From QVMM01 sp047030855 (GTDB lineage Bacteria; Bacteroidota; Bacteroidia; Bacteroidales; Dysgonomonadaceae), in assembly GCA_047030855.1 (NCBI GenBank), contig JBKYIJ010000008.1:2170001-2234000 (forward strand): a stretch of DNA of 64,000 bases, read 5' to 3'. The notes beneath the pieces were generated by a model that searched no databases, was not told the origin of the DNA, and saw only the letters and a list, made by a program, of their open reading frames with translations. The position numbers were made by a program, and so were the translations under genes. Positions 25,223 through 34,392 of this stretch are shown here, piece by piece (positions within the stretch are counted from its first letter, which is position 1; every line of letters starts with the position of its first letter).

Positions 25223-27349
25223 TTACTCAACAAAGCCTCTGTTCTTCAGTAAGGATTTAGGATTTGGTTCAGCCCCTCTGAATTTTATATAAAGTGTCAT
25301 CGGATCTTCACTGCCACCTTTCGAAAGAACATTTTCTCTGAATGATTTTGCCGTTTCCTGATCGAATATGCCATTTTCTTCAAACGCTTCAAAAGCGTCT
25401 GCATCCAAAACCTCCGACCATAAGTAACTATAGTAGCCTGCCGAATATCCTCCGTCAAAAATATGCGAAAAATAAGGACTTTTATATCTGACAATGATTT
25501 CAGGTATCAACCCGATCTCCTGCATTGCCTTGTTTTCAAATTCGCTTGCTTCAAGAGTTTGCGGCTGTTCGATAGTGTGCCATTTCATATCGAGAATTGC
25601 TGCCGCAACAAGTTCAGTTGTGGTAAAACCCTGATTGAACGCAGATGCTTTTTGTATTTTTTCTATCAGGTTGTCGGGTATTACTTCCCCTGTCTTGTAA
25701 TGTTTAGCGTACATTTTCAATACCGTAGGATGCAATGCCCAATGTTCGTACACCTGAGACGGTAACTCAACAAAGTCGCGCGATACGGATGTCCCCGATA
25801 AACCGTTGTAATTACACTTTGATAACAAACCGTGCAGCCCGTGCCCGAATTCATGAAACAGCGTTGTCACCTGGTCGATGGTCAAGAGAGAGGGTTTGTC
25901 TTCGGTAGGCAAAGCAAAGTTACCGACATTGTATATTATTGGATTTACAAACTCGCCGCGATAAACCTGTTGTTTACGAAAACTTCCCATCCATGCTCCG
26001 TTGCGTTTAGATTCTCGGGGGAAGTAATCGAGATAAATAACTCCGATGTATGTTCCGTCTGCATCCGATACTTCGAACACCTGAACATCTTTCTGATAGA
26101 CAGGAATGTTTTTTAACTCCTTGAATGTAATACCGTACAATTTGTTGGCAACCATAAATGCTCCGTCTCTGACGTTGTCAACCATAAAGTAAGGACGGAG
26201 GGCCTCTTCGTCAAGAGCATATTTCTCTTTTCTCAGTTTTTCGGCGTAATACCACCAATCCCAAGATTGCAGTTTGAAATTTCCTCCTTCACGATCGATC
26301 ATCGCCTGCAATTCTTCCTTTTCTCGCTTTGCTTGAGGAAGAGCGTAGTCCCATATCTGATTGAGCAATTTGAATACATTATCGGGGGTTTTAGCCATAG
26401 TTTCGGTAAGAACAAAATCGGCATGGCTTTTATAACCCAGCAAATTTGCTTTTTCGAGCCTCAGATTGACGATTTTGCTTATAATCTCGTTATTGTCATA
26501 TTGATTGCCGTTGTTGCATCGGTTGTACATGGCTTTGTAAAGTTTTTCGCGTAGCGATCTGTTGTCGGCATATTGAAGAAAAGGTAACCAGCTCGGTTTG
26601 CTGAGAGTGAAAACCCATTTGCCTTCCAATCCTTTGCTTTTCGCAGTCTGGACAGCTACTTCGACAGCATCGTCGGGCAAGCCTGACAAATCGTTTTTGT
26701 TATCAATTACGAGTTGATAGTTGTTTGTTTCCGCCAATAGGTTTTTACCGAACTCAAGAGACAGTAACCCTAACTCTTTGTTGATTTCACGCAACCTGTC
26801 TTTTTGCTTTGCATCAAGCATGATCCCTGAACGTACGAAAGCTTTATAATATTTTTCGGTCAATCTTTTCTGCTCGGTGGTAAGATCAGCTTTTTCACGA
26901 TTGTCATATACTTCTTTTACCCTTCTGAATAAAAGATCGTTCATGTATATGTTGTCGTTTAGCTCGGATAGTTGAGGCGACATTTTAGCCGCTATCCGTT
27001 GCATTGTGGTGTCGGTGTTGGCGCTCGTCATAGCGTAAAAGACAGATGCTACCCTGTTCAGTAATTGCCCGCTTTCGTCCAATGCCTGAATTGTGTTTCC
27101 GAAACTCGGAACGGTTGCACTAAAAGCAATGTAGTTAATGTCGTTTAAGTTATCTTCGATGCCTTTTGTAAATGCAGGTTCGTAGTGCTCGGTTCGGATC
27201 AGATCGAAAGGCGGTGTTCCTTTCGGCGTATTGAATTCCTCGAAAAATGGATTTTTAGGTTCCAAAGATTTCAGGTTACTCGCTTTGTCTTGCGCGTTTG
27301 TTAAACTGTTCATCATTAATAAACTAAGAATAAATAAGAATTTTCTCAT
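25223..27349 (-). CDS. dcp: M3 family peptidyl-dipeptidase (Dcp-like)
   Basis: A 708-residue exported zinc peptidase with a signal peptide (MRKFLFILSLLMMNSLTNAQ). The catalytic motif is FHEFGHGLHGLLS; the third zinc ligand lies in the following helix (SRDFVELPSQVYEHWA). The C-terminal half also shows the substrate-binding YKSPYFSHIFDGGYSAGYYSYLWSEVLDADAF. Dcp removes dipeptides from the C-termini of peptides; oligopeptidase A-like activity is possible. The signal peptide places it in the periplasm, unlike cytoplasmic enterobacterial Dcp. It has a terminator and lies 37 bases after era on the same strand. Confidence 0.93.
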   Translation of the reverse strand: MRKFLFILSLLMMNSLTNAQDKASNLKSLEPKNPFFEEFNTPKGTPPFDLIRTEHYEPAFTKGIEDNLNDINYIAFSATVPSFGNTIQALDESGQLLNRVASVFYAMTSANTDTTMQRIAAKMSPQLSELNDNIYMNDLLFRRVKEVYDNREKADLTTEQKRLTEKYYKAFVRSGIMLDAKQKDRLREINKELGLLSLEFGKNLLAETNNYQLVIDNKNDLSGLPDDAVEVAVQTAKSKGLEGKWVFTLSKPSWLPFLQYADNRSLREKLYKAMYNRCNNGNQYDNNEIISKIVNLRLEKANLLGYKSHADFVLTETMAKTPDNVFKLLNQIWDYALPQAKREKEELQAMIDREGGNFKLQSWDWWYYAEKLRKEKYALDEEALRPYFMVDNVRDGAFMVANKLYGITFKELKNIPVYQKDVQVFEVSDADGTYIGVIYLDYFPRESKRNGAWMGSFRKQQVYRGEFVNPIIYNVGNFALPTEDKPSLLTIDQVTTLFHEFGHGLHGLLSKCNYNGLSGTSVSRDFVELPSQVYEHWALHPTVLKMYAKHYKTGEVIPDNLIEKIQKASAFNQGFTTTELVAAAILDMKWHTIEQPQTLEASEFENKAMQEIGLIPEIIVRYKSPYFSHIFDGGYSAGYYSYLWSEVLDADAFEAFEENGIFDQETAKSFRENVLSKGGSEDPMTLYIKFRGAEPNPKSLLKNRGFVE

Positions 27350-27386
27350 ACGGGAAAATGGTTTTTATGGTTAGTGAATATATCTT

Positions 27387-28268
27387 TTATTCAAGGATGT
27401 AGCCGTATTGTTTAAGCAGATTGTCACGGCTTCGCCAGTCTTTTTCCACTTTTACATACATCGTCAGGAACACCTTTTTGTCGAAAAAATGTTCTATATC
27501 TTTGCGTGCCATTGTTCCGACTTTTTTCAGCGATAAACCTTTATGTCCGATTACGATGCCTTTTTGTGTATCACGCTCTACTATTATCAATGCGCGGATA
27601 TTGATAATATTCTTTTCTTCCTTAAATTCTTCGACAATAACTTCGACTGAATACGGAATTTCTTTTTGATAATAGAGAAGTATTTTTTCCCTGATTATTT
27701 CGGTAACAAAAAAGCGGGCAGGGCGATCCGTCAGCGCATCTTTTTCGAAATAGGGTGGTGATTCGGGCAATAACTCAAGTATACGCTTTTTTATAACGTC
27801 TATATTGAATTTGTTGAGTGCGGAAATAGGATAAATTTCAGCTTTAGGCAGTATTTTCTGCCATTCTTCTACCAATTTTTCCAGATCATTCTGATTTGTC
27901 TGATCTATTTTGTTGATCAACAAAAGCACGGGAACGTCTATTTGCTGTACTTTGCGGATGAAATCTTCATTTTTAGTGGTTTTTTCCACTATATCAGTCA
28001 TGTAAAGCAGAATGTCCGCATCTCCCAATGCCGACTCGGAAAACCGCAACATGGATTCCTGCATCTTATAATTGGGACGTAAAATACCCGGCGTATCCGA
28101 ATATACTATCTGATGTTCATCCGTATTGACAATTCCGAATATCCGGTGTCTGGTGGTTTGTGCTTTCGATGTTATGATAGAAAGTTTCTGTCCCAGCAAT
28201 TGATTCATCAATGTCGATTTTCCGACATTGGGATTACCTACTATATTTACAAATCCCGATTTATGCAT
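27387..28268 (-). CDS. era: GTPase Era
   Basis: 293 residues. The GTPase domain shows G1 GNPNVGKST, G2 in TTRHR, G3 DTPG, G4 NKID and G5 ISALN. A KH RNA-binding domain follows (VIVEEFKEEKNIINIRALIIVERDTQKGIVIGHKG, then KKVGTMARKDIEHFF). Era binds the 3' end of 16S rRNA and is needed for 30S assembly. It has its own -7 element just before the start. Confidence 0.96.
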   Translation of the reverse strand: MHKSGFVNIVGNPNVGKSTLMNQLLGQKLSIITSKAQTTRHRIFGIVNTDEHQIVYSDTPGILRPNYKMQESMLRFSESALGDADILLYMTDIVEKTTKNEDFIRKVQQIDVPVLLLINKIDQTNQNDLEKLVEEWQKILPKAEIYPISALNKFNIDVIKKRILELLPESPPYFEKDALTDRPARFFVTEIIREKILLYYQKEIPYSVEVIVEEFKEEKNIINIRALIIVERDTQKGIVIGHKGLSLKKVGTMARKDIEHFFDKKVFLTMYVKVEKDWRSRDNLLKQYGYILE

Positions 28269-28290
28269 TTTGTTGATTTTTGATCACTTA

Positions 28291-28298
28291 CAAAAATA
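28291..28298 (-). promoter_or_regulatory. -7 promoter element for era
   Basis: The minus strand reads TATTTTTG, 23 bases before the era ATG and just downstream of the fabH terminator, so era is likely a separate unit from fabH. Confidence 0.5.
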
Positions 28299-28305
28299 TA
28301 ATAAA

Positions 28306-28331
28306 AAAACGCACTGTCAAAGGTGCGTTTT
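28306..28331 (-). terminator. Intrinsic terminator after fabH
   Basis: AAAACGCAC pairs with GTGCGTTTT around an 8-base loop; on the minus strand the stem is followed by a T run. It separates fabH from era. Confidence 0.8.
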
Positions 28332-28355
28332 CTATTTATAATAAGATTAAACTTT

Positions 28356-29339
28356 TTAATAAGCCCATTTGATATAAACGGCTCCCCACGTAAATCCTGC
28401 TCCGAAAGCCGCCAGTATGATATTATCGCCTTTTTTCAGCTTGTCTTCCCATTCCCACAAACACATGGGAATAGTTCCCGCGCTGGAGTTACCGTATTTT
28501 TGGATATTAACCATCACTTTATCTTTAGAAAGCCCCATTCTGTTTGCCGCGGCATCAATAATTCTAATGTTTGCCTGATGTGGAACAAACCATGCGATAT
28601 CGTCTTTTGTGAGGTGGTTTTTCTCCATTATTTCGGCGGAAACGTCAGCCATTCGCGATACGGCATGCTTGAATACGACTTGTCCTTCCTGATAGATGTA
28701 GTGCATCTGGTTTTCCAGAGTTTCTTGCGAAGCTGGGTGTGCAGAACCTCCTCCACGCATATTAAGATGAGGTATTCCGATACCATCTGTATGTAGAATA
28801 GTATCTTTTATTCCGAAATCTTCAGTTGTCGGTTCCAGCATCACTGCACCTGCAGCATCCCCGAAGAGAGTACAAGTTGTCCTGTCTGAATAATTTGTTA
28901 CCGAAGTCATTTTATCGCCGCCGATAACGATTACTTTTTTGTATTTACCTGATTTTATGAAATTTGATCCTGTTTCAAGAGCAAAAATGAAGCCCGAACA
29001 GGCAGCCTGTAAATCAAAAGCGAAGGAGTTTTTTATCCCGCAAGCCTCTGCTATGAGAGCCGCAGTGGACGGAAAAGGGTAGTCTGGTGTTGTTGTCGCG
29101 CAGATAATAACGTCGACTTCTTCCGGTTTGGTGTTTGTCTTTTTCAGCAATTCCTTAACTGCCTGAGTTCCCATCACCGAAGTACCTTTGCCTTCTCCTT
29201 TCAATACGTGCCGTTCTTTGATCCCTACGCGAGACATTATCCATTCGTCGCTGGTATCTACCATTTTGGATAAGTCATCGTTTGTGATTACATCTTTCGG
29301 AACGTATGCGCCGATTCCTGTAATTGCAGCGTTAATCAT
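28356..29339 (-). CDS. fabH: 3-oxoacyl-[acyl-carrier-protein] synthase III
   Basis: A 327-residue thiolase-fold enzyme that starts fatty acid synthesis by condensing acetyl-CoA (or a branched acyl-CoA) with malonyl-ACP. The catalytic Cys is C114 in AACSGF; the His is in VPHQANIRI and the Asn in YGNSSAGTIP. Length is normal. It lies 83 bases after rpmF; plsX, often found between them, is absent here. Confidence 0.95.
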   Translation of the reverse strand: MINAAITGIGAYVPKDVITNDDLSKMVDTSDEWIMSRVGIKERHVLKGEGKGTSVMGTQAVKELLKKTNTKPEEVDVIICATTTPDYPFPSTAALIAEACGIKNSFAFDLQAACSGFIFALETGSNFIKSGKYKKVIVIGGDKMTSVTNYSDRTTCTLFGDAAGAVMLEPTTEDFGIKDTILHTDGIGIPHLNMRGGGSAHPASQETLENQMHYIYQEGQVVFKHAVSRMADVSAEIMEKNHLTKDDIAWFVPHQANIRIIDAAANRMGLSKDKVMVNIQKYGNSSAGTIPMCLWEWEDKLKKGDNIILAAFGAGFTWGAVYIKWAY

Positions 29340-29373
29340 TTCTTTTTATTGAAGTTTGTAATTAAAATAAATA

Positions 29374-29398
29374 CCCTATGAGATAAAAATCCATAGGG
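29374..29398 (-). terminator. Weak hairpin between rpmF and fabH
   Basis: CCCTATG pairs with CATAGGG across an 11-base loop. The following minus-strand bases are T-rich but interrupted, so it may be a partial terminator that lowers fabH expression. Confidence 0.5.
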
Positions 29399-29422
29399 CT
29401 TTTATTTTATTATCTTAAAATA

Positions 29423-29608
29423 TTAAACTGCAGCTTCTTTCTCGATAGCCAGTTTACCTCTGTAATAACCGCATTCCGGGCAAACAGTATGGTATACATG
29501 CCAAGAACCGCAATTTGAACATACAGCCAAAGCAGGAACTGCCATTTTATCGTGAGTTCTTCTTTTTGCTGATCTTGCTTTTGATTGTTTTCGTTTAGGA
29601 TGTGCCAT
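29423..29608 (-). CDS. rpmF: 50S ribosomal protein L32
   Basis: A 61-residue basic protein with the L32 start MAHPKRKQSKARSAKRRTHDK and a zinc ribbon of two CxxC pairs (CSNCG and CPECG). It is downstream of the DUF177 gene, the usual arrangement. Confidence 0.98.
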   Translation of the reverse strand: MAHPKRKQSKARSAKRRTHDKMAVPALAVCSNCGSWHVYHTVCPECGYYRGKLAIEKEAAV

Positions 29609-29648
29609 TTCTATTTATTGATTTTAATTATGTTAGTAATTTATAATA

Positions 29649-30239
29649 TTATTCGTCAAAATTTAGGTTTTTCAGAGCGTCCCACCTTGAGTCGGAACCC
29701 TCGTCCGTATCTTCAGGGAGATCGTCTTCTTCCAGTTCGATGTCGCCGTTATCATCGTCATCATCATTTTTTAACGTTGTCCGATGCTTATTCAATTTGG
29801 ACGACATTTGTTTGTTGCATTCTCCGGCAGGGTGTACATGCTTCATCGGGATGTTTAGTGAAATAAATTCAAACAAAAACCACGCGATGTTTATTTCACC
29901 GTCATCCTCAGGGATAACCACGATTTCGTCGCTCTCTTCGGCATATTCTTTACCAAACTTTACGATAAGTTTGTTTTTCGTGTCGATAGGAATTGTCAGA
30001 TCGTCCAGACACCTGTCGCAAGAAACAACGACGTTTCCTGTAAGAACAAAGTTCAGTTCAAACAAACTGTCCTTTTTTCTTTACCTCCAGACTGACGTCT
30101 ACATTTCCTTTTTTTTAGGCTCTGTTTCTTCATCGTTGTTTATCAACTTAAAGAATTGACTGTCCAGATGATAGTCGAATTTATGACTGCCATTGGAAAG
30201 CCCTCTGAGAGGTATTTTATAAAGTCCGAATTTTCCCAC
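29649..30239 (-). pseudogene. DUF177 (YceD) family protein, interrupted by two compensating one-base indels
   Basis: DUF177 proteins help 23S rRNA/ribosome biogenesis and precede rpmF in many bacteria. From the GTG at 30239 the frame reads GKFGLYKIPLRGLSNGSHKF, then HLDSQFFKLINNDEETEPKKK, and hits a stop after a run of eight A (plus-strand T8 at 30109-30116). The rest, SLFELNFVLTGNVVVSCDRCLDDL onward, is open from 30065 in the same frame. Adding one A at the first run and removing one at the A6 (30073-30078) restores GNVDVSLEVKKKDS between them and a 196-residue protein. The zinc-type CDRC and the acidic tail (DDDDDNGDIELEEDD) are intact. Two nearby compensating indels suggest sequencing error, so the gene is probably functional. 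Confidence 0.75.
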
Positions 30240-30406
30240 TTATCACTAAAAGTATAAAGAATGGACGCAAAGATAAAAATAATATTTGATATATTCCAAT
30301 GACGTTTTGTTTAATTATTTTTTATTGATTGAGTTAACATATTTAACATACTTTCCGAATATATAATGTTTTATTCTGTTTATTTTGTTGTAAGTTAAGT
30401 AAAAGA

Positions 30407-30997
30407 TTGAAAACAACTGCTTGCATATTGGTTCTGATATTCTCTATTATTAACGGGAATAATATTTATGCAATATCTCCTCCTAAAATCTATTTTACGA
30501 TAGAGAAGGTTGGCGATGAGACAATGTATAATTTCATCCTGCCTGAGGTTGTTGTGTTCCCTCCGTTGAAATTCAAGAATGAGAAAGAACGCTTGGAATA
30601 TACCAAGCTGGTTCGCGATGTGAAAAAAACATTGCCTTACGCTAAAAAAGTTGCCGAAAGCATTATCGAGACTTATGAAATGATGCAAACTTTTGAAACC
30701 GAAAAGGAGCGGCAAAAATTTCTCGAAGATGTGCAAAAGTATATGATGGACACCTATAAGCCTCAGATGAAAAAAATGACGCGTAAGCAAGGACAAATTT
30801 TAGTGAAACTGATAGATAGGCAGTGCGACGTGTCCTCCTATGATATTGTAAAATCTTTATTGGGTGGGTTCAAAGCCGGATTCTACAACACTTTTGCCAG
30901 TATTTTTGGGAACAATCTGAAAACCCGTTATGATCCTGACGGAAAGGATAAAATGATCGAACGTATTGTTATAGAAATAGAACAAGGCAATATCTGA
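30407..30997 (+). CDS. DUF4294 domain exported protein
   Basis: 196 residues with a TTG start that opens a signal peptide (KTTACILVLIFSIINGNNIYA). The remainder is mostly charged helix (ERLEYTKLVRDVKKTLPYAKKVAESIIETYEMM) followed by the conserved KPQMKKMTRKQGQILVKLIDRQ. This matches DUF4294, a Bacteroidota family of unknown function. No ATG near the start would keep the signal peptide. The 167 bases upstream, shared with the divergent DUF177 gene, hold no other gene. Confidence 0.8.
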   Translation: MKTTACILVLIFSIINGNNIYAISPPKIYFTIEKVGDETMYNFILPEVVVFPPLKFKNEKERLEYTKLVRDVKKTLPYAKKVAESIIETYEMMQTFETEKERQKFLEDVQKYMMDTYKPQMKKMTRKQGQILVKLIDRQCDVSSYDIVKSLLGGFKAGFYNTFASIFGNNLKTRYDPDGKDKMIERIVIEIEQGNI

Positions 30998-31717
30998 CTA
31001 TTGCAAAGACAGATAAGTGTAATCGTCGATTATTTTTTTCAGAAACGCCCGATCGCTACCCTCATATTCGTATGATGTCACGCTTTTGATTTTGTCTGAT
31101 AATTGTTTGATCGTATATTCATCGTTATAATATCGGTAATCGTTCAATAACGAACGTATTGTGTTGACATCCTTGTCGGATAGTTTTTCAAGCACATCAG
31201 GGTACGCTACCTGATAGTCTTTGTAAAAGTCAAGATCGGGAATACTTAGCGTTTGGCTTCCTATTTCATCCTTAAGGCTGATAACTGTGGTTCCTGCCAG
31301 ATAATCACCCAGACGTTGCGATTTGTCGGTAAAAGCCACCATCAGTACCGCCAGTGCTCCACTCGTCAGAGTAAAGTCTATAAGCCTGAAAAGCCAGCGG
31401 ATAAGATAGCTTCCAACGGATGGAGTAGTACCGTCCAGATTTACGACACGGATTTTCATTATCATTTTACCCGGGCTTTGCCCTTTGTTGAATATTTCGA
31501 AAACCAAGTCATAAAACACGACAGGCAATGCTATAACAAGGAAGAACAGGGTAAATGCCGCATCTGACGAATTTATCCGAAAGATTATTATTAATCCGCC
31601 CAGTACCCATAATGCGATAAAAACCCCGTCGAGTATTCGGGCTAAAATGCGGGGGCCGAGTCCTGCCTCCCTGAAATTGAGCGTAACGTTTTGTGTAGTA
31701 TGTATTTTTAGAGACAT
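30998..31717 (-). CDS. RDD family membrane protein
   Basis: 239 residues. The RDD domain spans about 15-150: GPRILARILDGVFIALWVLGG, then FDLVFEIFNKGQSPGKMIMKIRVVN and GSYLIRWLFRLID, with three to four membrane helices. The C-terminal 85 residues are cytoplasmic and helical (RSLLNDYRYYNDEYTIKQL). RDD proteins are often next to SpoIIM/MoxR/DUF58 clusters, and this one is divergent from such a cluster, so a shared role is likely. Confidence 0.85.
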   Translation of the reverse strand: MSLKIHTTQNVTLNFREAGLGPRILARILDGVFIALWVLGGLIIIFRINSSDAAFTLFFLVIALPVVFYDLVFEIFNKGQSPGKMIMKIRVVNLDGTTPSVGSYLIRWLFRLIDFTLTSGALAVLMVAFTDKSQRLGDYLAGTTVISLKDEIGSQTLSIPDLDFYKDYQVAYPDVLEKLSDKDVNTIRSLLNDYRYYNDEYTIKQLSDKIKSVTSYEYEGSDRAFLKKIIDDYTYLSLQ

Positions 31718-31744
31718 TTTTATATGAAAATTAAATATAGGCTA

Positions 31745-31752
31745 CAAAATTA
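31745..31752 (-). promoter_or_regulatory. -7 promoter element for the RDD gene
   Basis: The minus strand reads TAATTTTG, 27 bases before the RDD ATG. Confidence 0.45.
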
Positions 31753-31792
31753 AAATATTTTCAATACCTTTTTGAACTTTTTAACAAAGAGT

Positions 31793-31800
31793 TATCTTTG
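31793..31800 (+). promoter_or_regulatory. Promoter of the SpoIIM-DUF58 cluster
   Basis: TATCTTTG (-7) with TTTG at 31771-31774 (-33), 18 bases apart, a near-consensus Bacteroidota promoter. The ATG at 31828 follows 27 bases later. Confidence 0.7.
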
Positions 31801-31827
31801 TACGTTGAACACAATTGCTTTTGATTA

Positions 31828-32799
31828 ATGAGGGAAGCAGCTTTTATAAAACAGAATAAGGATAAATGGACTAAGATAGATATTGAGGGAGAGAACAATC
31901 CCACAGCCGACGATCTGGCTGATAATTTTATCGAACTTACGGACGATCTGTCTTACGCAAGAACTTTTTACCCGAATTCTCAGACCGAAAAATACTTGAA
32001 CAGAATTGCAGGTAAATACTTTATCGGCATTTATAAGCATCGCAAAAAAAATGCGGGGCGTTTCCTCAATTTCTGGAAGGAGGAATTGCCTATGGTGATG
32101 TATCGCCAAAGGCGAAACATGCTTTATTCATTGATCTTTTTTATGATCGGTATTTTTATCGGCGTTTTTTCAGCCAGTCAGGACAGTGGTTTTGTGCGTT
32201 TGATAATGGGCGATTCCTATGTGAATATGACTATTGATAATATCGAAAGGGGCGATCCGATGGCAGTTTATAAAAGTTCCGAGTCTGCACCGATGTTTTT
32301 CGGGATAGCGACGAATAACATCCGCGTGGCTTTCCTTGCGTTTATATTCGGGATATTGTTTTCGATAGGAACCGTTTGGGTACTGTTCGGGAATGGCGTT
32401 ATGCTCGGGGCTTTTCAGTATTTCTTTTATCAGAAAGGACTTTTGGGAACTTCAATGCTGTCGATTTGGCTGCATGGCACGCTTGAAATATCGGCAATAA
32501 TCATAGCGGGAGGAGCAGGGTTGGTGTTGGGCAACGCTTTGCTTTTCCCGAAAAGTTATTCGAGAGCCTATGCTTTGAAATTGGCTGCTAAAGATGCCCT
32601 GAAAATTGTGGTGGGGCTTATTCCCGTATTCATCGTGGCGGCATTTATTGAAAGTTATATGACGCGGATGACCGAGATGCACCCTTCTTTTAATCTGACA
32701 ATAATAGTCTTTTCCGCCCTGTTTATAATTCTGTATTTTATATACTATCCTTATAAAGTAAATAAAACCTTAACCCAACCCAATAATAATTATGAATGA
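31828..32799 (+). CDS. Stage II sporulation protein M-like membrane protein
   Basis: 323 residues. A cytoplasmic N-terminal region of about 95 residues precedes five to six membrane helices. The SpoIIM signature NIRVAFLAFIFGILFSIGTVWVLFGNGVMLG and WLHGTLEISAIIIAGGAGLVLG (with the conserved HGxxE) are clear. SpoIIM-family proteins occur in non-sporulating bacteria too; their function there is unclear. It is first in a six-gene plus-strand cluster and overlaps the next gene by 8 bases. Confidence 0.88.
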   Translation: MREAAFIKQNKDKWTKIDIEGENNPTADDLADNFIELTDDLSYARTFYPNSQTEKYLNRIAGKYFIGIYKHRKKNAGRFLNFWKEELPMVMYRQRRNMLYSLIFFMIGIFIGVFSASQDSGFVRLIMGDSYVNMTIDNIERGDPMAVYKSSESAPMFFGIATNNIRVAFLAFIFGILFSIGTVWVLFGNGVMLGAFQYFFYQKGLLGTSMLSIWLHGTLEISAIIIAGGAGLVLGNALLFPKSYSRAYALKLAAKDALKIVVGLIPVFIVAAFIESYMTRMTEMHPSFNLTIIVFSALFIILYFIYYPYKVNKTLTQPNNNYE

Positions 32800-33664
32800 A
32801 AAAATAGAGCTTTATCAGATCCGTGATCTTGGCGACAGGATCAACATCGTTTTTAAGTTTATAAAGCAGAACGGGAAGCAGATCGCAAAGAACCTGCTGT
32901 ATCTTGTTCCTGTTTACATTATAGCCGCAATAGTTATGAGCTTCTTTGTGGGCTCCGTTTATTCGGCTTTGCTTGTCGGCGATTACGGCTATTATAGCGG
33001 CGGAGGTATACTTTTTATGTATTTCATATTGTTTATTGTAGCTGTTTTAGCATCTGTCGCATCGCTTTTGGCACTTTTGTTTACCATTTCATTCGTGGCG
33101 GAATATGAGGAGTCCATTGATGGAACTGTCGACAGCTCATTGGCTTGGCAGAGGGCAAAACAATCGTTCTGGGGAACTTTTGGCGGATCTATCCTGATGG
33201 GGATTGCGGTTTTCGTAGGATTTATATTTTGTATTATTCCCGGGATATGGCTGATGGTATCCTTCTCTTTGTTTATTCCTGCTTATGTCGTGGAACGGAA
33301 TAAAGAAATATCGGGCGGTGTTGTCGATTGCCTTAACGAAAGTTTCAGTTTGGTTAAACAAAATTGGTTCGGAGCTTTTGGTTTTCTTTTCATAATGGGA
33401 ATTATTTCTTTTGCTTTTACTTTTGCACTTGCAATGCCTATGCAGATAGTTCAAACGTCTATGATGATGGTCCCCGATAAAATATCGTTAATGAGTATTT
33501 TGTATGCCGTTGCGACTTCAGTTTATTATATAGGAGCTTTGTTTTTCTCTGCTATTACATATGTTGCGATGACTGTACTTTATTTCGATTTCAAAGAGAG
33601 AAGAGAGGGTTTGAGCATGCAACGAAAGATTGATAATATCGGGAATGATTTACCTGTTGAATAA
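32792..33664 (+). CDS. Multi-pass membrane protein of the SpoIIM/MoxR cluster
   Basis: 290 residues with about six hydrophobic segments (LLYLVPVYIIAAIVMSFFVGS, GILFMYFILFIVAVLASVASLLALLF, MGIAVFVGFIFCIIPGIWLMVSFSLF, and others) and a short charged cytoplasmic tail. I recognise no catalytic motif; the middle resembles membrane domains of glycerophosphodiester phosphodiesterase-type or DUF975-like proteins. Overlap with SpoIIM and immediate continuation to DUF4129 place it in the same operon. Confidence 0.7.
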   Translation: MNEKIELYQIRDLGDRINIVFKFIKQNGKQIAKNLLYLVPVYIIAAIVMSFFVGSVYSALLVGDYGYYSGGGILFMYFILFIVAVLASVASLLALLFTISFVAEYEESIDGTVDSSLAWQRAKQSFWGTFGGSILMGIAVFVGFIFCIIPGIWLMVSFSLFIPAYVVERNKEISGGVVDCLNESFSLVKQNWFGAFGFLFIMGIISFAFTFALAMPMQIVQTSMMMVPDKISLMSILYAVATSVYYIGALFFSAITYVAMTVLYFDFKERREGLSMQRKIDNIGNDLPVE

Positions 33665-33670
33665 AACATT

Positions 33671-34390
33671 TTGAAGCGTTATATAATATATCTGGCAGTT
33701 GTTTTATTTACATGCGTTGGTTCCGTATCAATGTATGCAGCAGAAAATAGTTCGGATGCTCGTCCTGTGCCCGAATTGCGGATTCCTCCGAAATCGGAAA
33801 TTGAAAAATATAAGGATGACAAGGCTTTCGACTATACTCCCGCTCCCAAAACGAAATATCCCGAATGGATTGCAAAAACATTTTATTGGATAAGTAGAGC
33901 CTTGGATGAAGCCCTATCCAGCCTGCCGATGCGTTGGATTCTTATAAGTTCCTTTGTCCTGTTGTTGACGGCTCTTATCGTTTATTTGGTTCTCCGATCT
34001 CAGGGAATTAGCGTAAAAAACCTGTTCGGACGAAAGAAAATAGATACAAACACAGCCGAATTTGTAGCGGAAGATGTCAATAATATGGATTTTGACAGAC
34101 TGATAGAAAACAGCCTGAAAGCAAAAGACTATCGTTTGGCTGTTCGGTTCTTGTATTTGAAGAACCTGAAGGCTCTGTCTGATTATTCCATAATAAAATG
34201 GAACCCGAACAAAACCAACTACAGCTATCAATATGAGATAAATGATAAAAACCTGCGTTCGCAGTTTCTCTATACAACCACTGTTTTTGATTTTGTCTGG
34301 TATGGAGAGTTTTTGTTGGATGAACCGATGTTTAATAACCTACATAAGCAGTTTGATGCTTTTAACCGAAAGATAGAAAATGAAGGATAA
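33671..34390 (+). CDS. DUF4129 domain membrane protein
   Basis: 239 residues from a TTG that opens a signal sequence (KRYIIYLAVVLFTCVGSVSMYA). A transmembrane helix lies at about 95-115 (ILISSFVLLLTALIVYLVL), followed by the cytoplasmic DUF4129 helical domain (DFDRLIENSLKAKDYRLAVRFLYLKNLKALSDY). Such proteins carry transglutaminase-like tails in some actinobacteria, but only the DUF4129 part is here. It lies 6 bases after the preceding gene. Confidence 0.82.
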   Translation: MKRYIIYLAVVLFTCVGSVSMYAAENSSDARPVPELRIPPKSEIEKYKDDKAFDYTPAPKTKYPEWIAKTFYWISRALDEALSSLPMRWILISSFVLLLTALIVYLVLRSQGISVKNLFGRKKIDTNTAEFVAEDVNNMDFDRLIENSLKAKDYRLAVRFLYLKNLKALSDYSIIKWNPNKTNYSYQYEINDKNLRSQFLYTTTVFDFVWYGEFLLDEPMFNNLHKQFDAFNRKIENEG

Positions 34391-34392
34391 AC

